Shown here: piece after piece, positions 57,712 through 64,000 of the stretch
Numbering within the stretch: position 1 is the first letter of the stretch
How the letters are laid out: each line of letters opens with the position of its first letter
Assembly: GCA_019454045.1 (NCBI GenBank)
Contig: SKCR01026789.1
Location: 1 to 64,000, forward strand
Reading direction: 5' to 3'
Source: Zanthoxylum bungeanum
Taxonomy: Eukaryota > Streptophyta > Magnoliopsida > Sapindales > Rutaceae
Length of the DNA stretch: 64,000 nt
Notes under the pieces: model-generated
The model's database searches: none
What the model saw: the letters and a program-made list of their open reading frames with translations, nothing else
Told to the model about the DNA's origin: nothing
Program-made: the position numbers and the translations under genes

Positions 57712-58480
57712 CCTCGAGCAAAACAACAAAATAAAATGCAATAAATAATTAAAATTAAACTAAGTCACTTTCGTATGGATCACGGTTGCATTTAGCGTAT
57801 GCAACAAGCCTTTAAACCCATAGGTAGTTGTAGTCTTGTGAGGGCTTACAGTGACGATACCCACAAACGTCAATCAAATGCACACAAAAGCAAAAAGATC
57901 AAACAAGTTAGTGACTAAACAAGTGAAACTCTTATCCAAGTTAATAGTTGTTTTCTTTCTTTCTAAATTACCAAATAAGTAAATTATCCGATTATTTTTA
58001 CCATTCTTCATATACATAACCAACAAGGTATTAATCAAATCATTGTGCCCAAAATATTCATAAGTGTAGTTGAAAAGAGAGTAATATTTTTGTCATAAAG
58101 TTATATTAGAATTCACACCTTTTTTGGTAATGGATTTTTTTTTTATTTACAACATCTTCAATTCATATCGAGAGCTTTTGGTCAGTGACTCCTAAACCAG
58201 TTGGCTTTAGGGCACTAGGTGTTAAGACACCCTTACAGACTTAATTACTTGGATTTCAGATATCTTTTTTTTTACAACGTGTTCAATCCATGTAGCGAGC
58301 TTTGGGCCAGTGACTCCCAAACCAATTGGTTTTAGCACACTAGGTGTTAAAACACCTCTACGGACTTAATTACTCGGATCTCAGATGTGTTTTTTTTACA
58401 ACATCTTTAATACATATAGCGAGCTTTGGACCAGTGACTCCCAATCCGGGTGGTGGATTGTTCTTTTGCCATAAATTGTT
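57712..58480 (-). other. 3' non-coding region of element C
   Basis: Contains three boxes of the aacacctagtgcc type (reversed) and the ctccatatgcacag-type segments seen in B and A0. On its right (58440-58480) it abuts the truncated gag, marking the internal deletion. Confidence 0.75.
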
Positions 58481-58483
58481 GCT

Positions 58484-59530
58484 CTATGCGAAATTGGGAT
58501 GATTCCTCCACCCTGGATTGTAGGTGTTGGAATATGGATTGTTCCTTTGTCTGTTGAAATTGTTGACATAATTCACTGTCTCATCATGTTGGTTTGTCTC
58601 TGATGCTCCTCCATATGGTGAAGTTATGGCACCGGCGATGTTTACAACTTGCATGCTAAGTGTTTCCATGAATTTGCACATTTGTTCCAGCTTGACATTC
58701 ATTGCTGTGTTGGCTCCAACTTCATGGATTCCTGCTATTCGTTAAATCATGCTCCTTTCTGTTGGCCACAAAGAATTGTTGTTGGCCATTTCTTCAATTA
58801 GGTCTCAGGCCCGATCTTCTCCTTTTTCCATTAAAGCTCCTCCAGCAGCAGCATCAATTGTAGTTCTCATCAGTCCAGAAAGTCCATTATAGAAGGTTTG
58901 GACTTGTAGCCACTTTGCAATCTCATGATGAGGGCATTTTCTGAGCAATTCCTTGTATCTTTCCCAAGCTTCGTAGAGGGATTCTGAGTCATGTTGCATA
59001 AAGGATGTGATGTCATTCCTCAGCATTGTAGTTTTAGCTGGTGGAAAATACTTTGCAAGGAATTTGGTGGCTAAAGTGTTCCAAGTTGTGATGGAACCTG
59101 CTGGTAGTGAATATAGCCAAGCCTTAGCTCTGTCTTTCAAGGAATATGGAAAAATACACAGTTTCATTGCTTCTTCAGCCGCTCGATTATAATTGAAAGT
59201 GCCGCAAACTTCCAGGAAGTTACTGATGTGGGCATTAGGATCTTCAGTTGCATTCCCCCCAAACTGAACTGACTTCTGTATCATTTAGATGCATTTTTTG
59301 ATGTCACACGTATGTGTTGTTAAGGGAGGAAGTACAATACATAAAATGAAGTCGTCAACCACCGAAATAGTTCTGTCTCGAATAGGAATTGGTGGTACAA
59401 CCTCCAAAGGTTTAGGTTCCGTGTTGATTAGTGCTTCTTGGCCTTCTCGCATTTCCCTTCTCAACTGTCTGATTGTTCTTTCAATTTCATGGTCAATCGG
59501 ACGGATTTCAAAGCTTCTGGTTCTTCTCAT
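58484..59530 (-). pseudogene. Athila gag (element C)
   Basis: MRRTRSFEIRPIDHEIERTI at the start (59530), one in-frame stop at 59282-59284 inside CI.MIQKSVQFGG, then FPYSLKDRAKAWLYSLPAGS, DITSFMQHDSESLYEAWERY, LQVQTFYNGLSGLMRTTIDA, a shift and stop near 58800, and the NPGWRNHPNFA end with TAG. Closest to the gag of element B. Protease and all of pol are absent after it. Confidence 0.85.
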
Positions 59531-59638
59531 GTAGTGTCCGAGAACCTAAAACACAAGAAAACATAAATAATAAATAAAATCAAATTAGACACAAGTAAAT
59601 GTATCTAACCCCAAAACTATTAGTGAAAGATAAATAAG

Positions 59639-59656
59639 TCCCCGGCAATGGCGCCA
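59639..59656 (-). other. primer-binding site of element C, tRNA-Asp type
   Basis: On the minus strand tggcgccattgccgggga, one mismatch to the tRNA-Asp complement. Confidence 0.85.
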
Positions 59657-59662
59657 AAAACT

Positions 59663-61556
59663 TAATCGGTTAAATCATTCACGTAACGCAAGTGTACGTA
59701 TCGTTCAAGTAGTATAAAATATATCGATCCCACGAGGACTTAATACCTTAGCTATCAATTTATAAAGTTAAATGTTTACAAGTACCTAATAGATTGGTTT
59801 GTTGATTGGATGGTGATTTTTGCTAAAACAAGTAAATAAAACAGTGCGAAAGTAAATTAAAGGAAAATTCAATATAACAAAACTATTTAGGGTTGTGAAT
59901 CCTTCAAATATCTTTTGAAGATGAAGTGGTTATCTCATGTTTGTGCAATATATCGGTTTATTAACCTGGAACACGAAAATAAGCAAAAGCCTCCGTTGAT
60001 GGTCAGATGCAAACACCCAAATAACCCAATTAATCATATGTCTATGTTAACCAAGTTACCTGAATTCATTAAGAATAAGTTCCAATTGTGGCTACCCCCG
60101 CCCGACAGGTATATGTCTATCCTGTAAGGAACTCTACCTAAGGGTCACCATGCCCTGAGGTGATATCGTGAGCTATTGAGTCTAAGGCTGAAACCTAAAA
60201 TTCCTTCGTCAAGTTTATTTTAAGTTTACCAGATCAATCTTATTAATGGCCAGTTAACAAGAAGCATTAAGCTTAAGACTCAATAAATAAACCTTTATAT
60301 TACCCAAGACATAAAACAACCAACTTTATAAACCGGTGATATTGGAATTCATCACACCCTTAGATAATATGTTTAGTTATAAAACATACCTAAAATTACA
60401 AAATGCATAGTTAAACAGAATAACATAATGGAAAATTAAAAAGTAAAGAAAATTATAACAATAAAAGAAAATATTGAAGCTAGGGGTTTCACTTTTAATA
60501 CTTCAAATATAGATTACTCCCTTATCAATTAATCATTTCTTGAATTAATTATATTAAAACCGACCATATAGGCGGTGAATGTCATTTATCCAAAGTCCAA
60601 TCAACCATATATGCGGTAACAAAATCATATAAAATGACCATATAGGCGGTAACAAGGTTAGCACCTAAAGCAACCATATTGGCGGTAATAAAGTTAGCAC
60701 CTAAACCGACCATATAGACGGAAACTTAGTCCAATAATGTAAAACCGGCCATATAGGCGGTAAATAATTAATTCAATTTACCTATTTAAATTAAGGGAGT
60801 AAATATAAATTATTATATTAAAAGTTTCCCCCCAGACTCCAGCAAAAAGAAATTACCGACTCATGATGTAATTAAAAACACACAAAAATTTATAAAATAA
60901 ATAAAGAGAAAAAAAAAGAAAACTTAAATAAACATGCAAGACACTTTCTTTTAGGTTTTCATGGAGAAATCCCCCATAGAAAGTATGAAAATTTACAAAA
61001 TTTAGCTTGCTATTTATAGACAAATCTAAAGGCTTCCACCAATTTCTCCACCAATTGCTCCACCAAACATGACACCAATTTTCATTTTTTTATTTTATTA
61101 TTTTTTTTGTTTTGAAAATGACTTTAATAATTACACATAACACACTTCCGGATGTTTTATCAATTTCGATCATGGAAACTTCATAATTCAAAATTATTAT
61201 AAACTTCAAGGTTGTAGATCTTTGAGTCCCAATTTAATCTGGAACTTGAATCACCTCAATTTGATATCGGAGTAAGAAGTTATAGTCCATATACGACAAT
61301 TACGTAAAGTTGGAATTTCTGAAATTGTACTTCGTTAGAATGCCATTTCAAGTTTCCAATTTCCAAAATCAAAATGTCAAGTCCATTTTTTGCCCTTATT
61401 TGTTCCACATTTCGTCCTGATTGATTCAATTAAGTCCCGATTTTATTTTATCTATAAAATAAACTAAAACACATCAAAACATTCATAAAACTCGAGAAAC
61501 TATACAAAATATTAAGTAAAAGAGACGGTAAATATTGATATATTTTCCGCTCATCA
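59663..61556 (-). repeat. 5' LTR of Athila element C
   Basis: 1894 bases, minus-strand TGATGAGCGG start; the end reads CCGATTA, with the final CA changed to TA. Aligns with 46511-48413. The catataggcggt series is at 60559-60765; the TATA-like tctataaatagc on the minus strand is at about 61010-61021. Confidence 0.85.
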
Positions 61557-61561
61557 ATGAA

Positions 61562-63487
61562 ACATCTTCCACACTTATATGGCAGTCACGTCACCGATCT
61601 ATTTAGATCAGACCTCCGCCTGTTCGTTGGGTGTGGACAGATCCTCAGGGTTTCCTGTGTGTGTCGAGATAGGATCCATCAGTTCTGTGTACAGAGCATA
61701 CGTAGTCCATATATGATTAGCAATCAGATAAAAACCATGGGCCCATGGTACACTTTAGAAGTAAGTTCTAAGTGTTCTTTTAGAAATTGCTAATAGAGAC
61801 GTCGACGGGATTGTCCCTATAGATATTTGACGTTTACATCTATATCTCTGGGATATATCCGGATACCTGTGACGGAGGAATTAAACATATGCCATGACCT
61901 CGACCTGTATGATTCAGTGAGTTTATCTGTGGTCGTCATAATTTACGGGTGGGTAAATTATGGACACGAAATTGAATTTCGTGACGGATATGTCTGAATC
62001 TAGAGAGTCTCACTAGTGAAATATACTCATATAGCACTAGGAAAAATTTTATGAATAATATTGATTATTTATAATTCGTTTAAAGGTTAAACGAAGAATA
62101 CATGCAAAGAGACCTAACAGTCATTTCCTAATTAATTTGTATATGTATTTAATGAATGATTTTATTAAATACACATTAATTAAATATCAAATTGTGATAT
62201 TTGACATATATCATAAATATATATATGTATTTGCATATTTAAAGTAAATATAATACATATATTTAAAATATTTATATTTAAATAATTATTTAATTATTTA
62301 ATTGTTAAATAATTAAAGTAATTAAAATATAAATATCTTAAGTTATGGTAACTTTAGGACATGACTTTAGTTGCTTTATTTGACTTGTCATAAATAATTA
62401 AATGGTGTAATGATCAAATACACAACTTGATTAAAGCTTTATTGAAACAAAAAAAAAATATCTAGATATTTGTATATACGCATAAATTTTGGCCAAGGGC
62501 AAATTGGGAGAGTATATATATATATATATATTTTTTTTTTTTCATTTTCCATTGTATTAGGTTAACAAGTTACCGAAAACAAACAACAAAGAGTTGAGAG
62601 CAAAGTTTAAGAACCAAAAAGAAAAAGCTTGAAAATATTTGATTTTGTAAGTTTTTCTTTGAACTTTTCAACTAAGAAATTGTTTCTATCATGCTTAACT
62701 TCAACATGTGTTGCTAGGATGTTGTCTCTACTTTTAGTTTGTGTTTTAAATGGTTTTGAACTTGTTAGAAAGATGAAAGCATGTATGATATCCAAGTGAG
62801 CTTGAAATGAGTTCTTAAGCTCTCTTTTGATTATTTGATAATCAAGTTGCCATTCTAGAGTTGTTAAGCCACTCATTGATGACCTGGAATTATTCTTGAG
62901 TTGTTTCATGATGGTGAGACTTGTTTGGTGTGGTTAAGTTTGAATTAAAGTGTTGTATTTAATTGATTTTGTGTATTTTATCAATTTGAAGAAATTATAA
63001 AATTAGGGTTCTTAACCCTTTCCAAATTTGAGGATTTTCATATATGTGATGTATTATGGTGTGCATATGTTGCAATTTAATTTTTGGGTTAATTGGATTT
63101 AATCTTGACATGTTTTGAACAAAAATGGACAAAATTATAAAAACTGTAAAATTAAGGGGTTGTTCGGCAATTTGAAATTTTTGGGGATTTTGTTGCAGTT
63201 TATTTTGATGTGTTGGACATGTTGGAAATCATTCTATAATTGATTTAGAATCATCCAAAATTATTTTTGACAATTTGAGGACTAAAATGATCAATTTGCA
63301 AACTATTGGGCCAATTCGGTAATTACAAAGAAATTTAATTTCTTGTATAAAAATTTTACTTTTTAAGTATTGGGTAATTAAATAAATAAGTTTATTTAAA
63401 TGATCCAAGATAAATAATTGAAATTGGAAAATTTTGATTTTCCGCGTTCCGCTGCATTACCGGATATTCCCTATAAAACCCCCCACA
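61562..63487 (+). repeat. copia LTR E, right part
   Basis: Continues the LTR begun at 45995 after the insertion of element C. It ends ccccccaca directly before an initiator-Met PBS. Together the two parts make an LTR of about 2440 bases. A minus-strand open frame at 62607-62909 lies in AT-rich LTR DNA and has no recognised family. Confidence 0.7.
62512..62530. repeat. (TA)n microsatellite with T run
   Basis: Alternating ta of about 19 bases followed by a run of T, inside LTR E. Confidence 0.95.
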
Positions 63488-63490
63488 AAA

Positions 63491-63503
63491 TGGTATCAGA
63501 GCG
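63491..63503 (+). other. primer-binding site of copia element E
   Basis: tggtatcagagcg, complementary to the 3' end of plant initiator tRNA-Met. The element continues beyond the window. Confidence 0.85.
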
Positions 63504-64000
63504 AGTCTGATTCTGGACACCCGATCTGATTATGCTTTTACATTAAATGTTTAATTTAATCTTTACTTTATGCATGCATGTGTTTATTTAATTTGATTAA
63601 ATAAAGTAAAAGCATTTTTTACGGAAAATCCCTAATTAATAATGTTTTATGTTAATTATGTATTTGATGCATGTTACATGGTCCGTCTTATCAATACGGA
63701 TTATGGATATTTTTTCTATGACTACATCCGAGAACGTGCCAAAGTTGTGAGGGTGTAGCCGATAAAATTTATTTATGCCAGATGTATATCTGATACTAGA
63801 TAAATTCAAGTGAAAGTGGAATCCTGAACGTGCCAAAGCTGTCAGGGTTATGCAAGTAGCTTGAGTTTATCATCGACGAGTTTAACCTTGGTACGCCTTC
63901 TTGTGAACGTGCTGTCACAACGAGAAACAACCAGGACCGGAAACCCAGGAGTCACTATTGAGTGATTGACAATGAGTTGTATACCTGATGAATATACGTA
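63504..64000 (+). other. start of the internal region of copia element E
   Basis: Leader without a readable gag. The word gaacgtgccaaag followed by .tgt.agggt occurs twice (about 63732 and 63827), with a third partial gaacgtgc at 63905. Confidence 0.5.

Larger units (their letters stand above)
46511..61556 (-). mobile_element. Athila-like element C, minus strand, internally deleted, split by element B
   Basis: Reading on the minus strand: 5' LTR 61556-59663, PBS 59656-59639, gag 59530-58484, 3' non-coding region (about 58440-57712), then element B with its TSD, then PPT and 3' LTR 48413-46511. The flanking pentamers atgag (46506-46510) and atgaa (61557-61561) agree at four of five bases. Without B the element is about 5.8 kb; everything from the end of gag to the 3' non-coding region is deleted, so it is non-autonomous. 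It inserted in copia LTR E. Confidence 0.85.

Noticed and set aside
63491..63503. tRNA gene fragment
   Set aside because: The match to the end of initiator tRNA-Met is only about 12 bases and is placed directly after an LTR, so it is a primer-binding site; the same holds at 22254, 30598, 50487 and 59639.

Overview
The window reads as repeat-rich nuclear DNA of a flowering plant, most likely a eudicot. It is AT-rich. LTR retrotransposons of three lineages (Ty3 Athila-like, Ty3 Tat-like, Ty1-copia) fill about nine tenths of it. Primer sites match plant tRNA-Asp, tRNA-Arg and initiator tRNA-Met. The few host-gene traces have plant family signatures (DUF3752, GASA, LOG). I found no tRNA, rRNA, CRISPR or intact ordinary host gene. 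All identity statements are by-eye alignments between parts of the window or recall of families; no search was run.

Left part (1-10695): a possible last exon (11-61), an Athila-like derivative without gag-pol (about 470-2855), a decayed DUF3752 (GPALPP-type) gene fragment on the minus strand (2926-3377), then a decayed Athila-like element (3380-10695) that lost the end of gag through most of RT and is split by a 2.5 kb solo LTR (6007-8492, TSD cattg).

Middle part (10696-45994): a minus-strand Tat-like element whose 3' LTR (10696-17253) holds two solo copia LTRs, whose gag-pol is deleted, and whose leader was hit by a copia element (20172-29997). The 3' LTR of that copia is cut at 29997 and joined, with a 17-bp templated filler, to a plus-strand Tat-like element (29998-41947) with recognisable gag, protease, RT, RNase H, archaeal-type RNase H and integrase, all carrying stops or frameshifts. 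The two Tat copies carry unrelated tandem arrays (61-bp and about 65-bp units) in the same 3' non-coding position. Copia LTR pieces, a decayed GASA/snakin gene (44633-45140) and another Ty3 LTR piece follow.

Right part (45995-64000): a three-level nest. A plus-strand copia LTR (45995-46510 plus 61562-63487, followed by an initiator-Met PBS) is split by a minus-strand Athila-like element C (46511-61556), which is split by a plus-strand Athila-like element B (48441-57706, TSD ctagt). Both Athila copies are internally deleted. Element B kept gag, protease and the tail of integrase, lost the RT/RNase H/integrase core, and carries in the env position a cytokinin-activating LOG-type gene (54180-54833), apparently intronless and now broken by three frameshifts. 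This is the most unusual content of the window: a defective retroelement with a hormone-biosynthesis passenger, under LTRs that contain an array of G-box/ABRE motifs.
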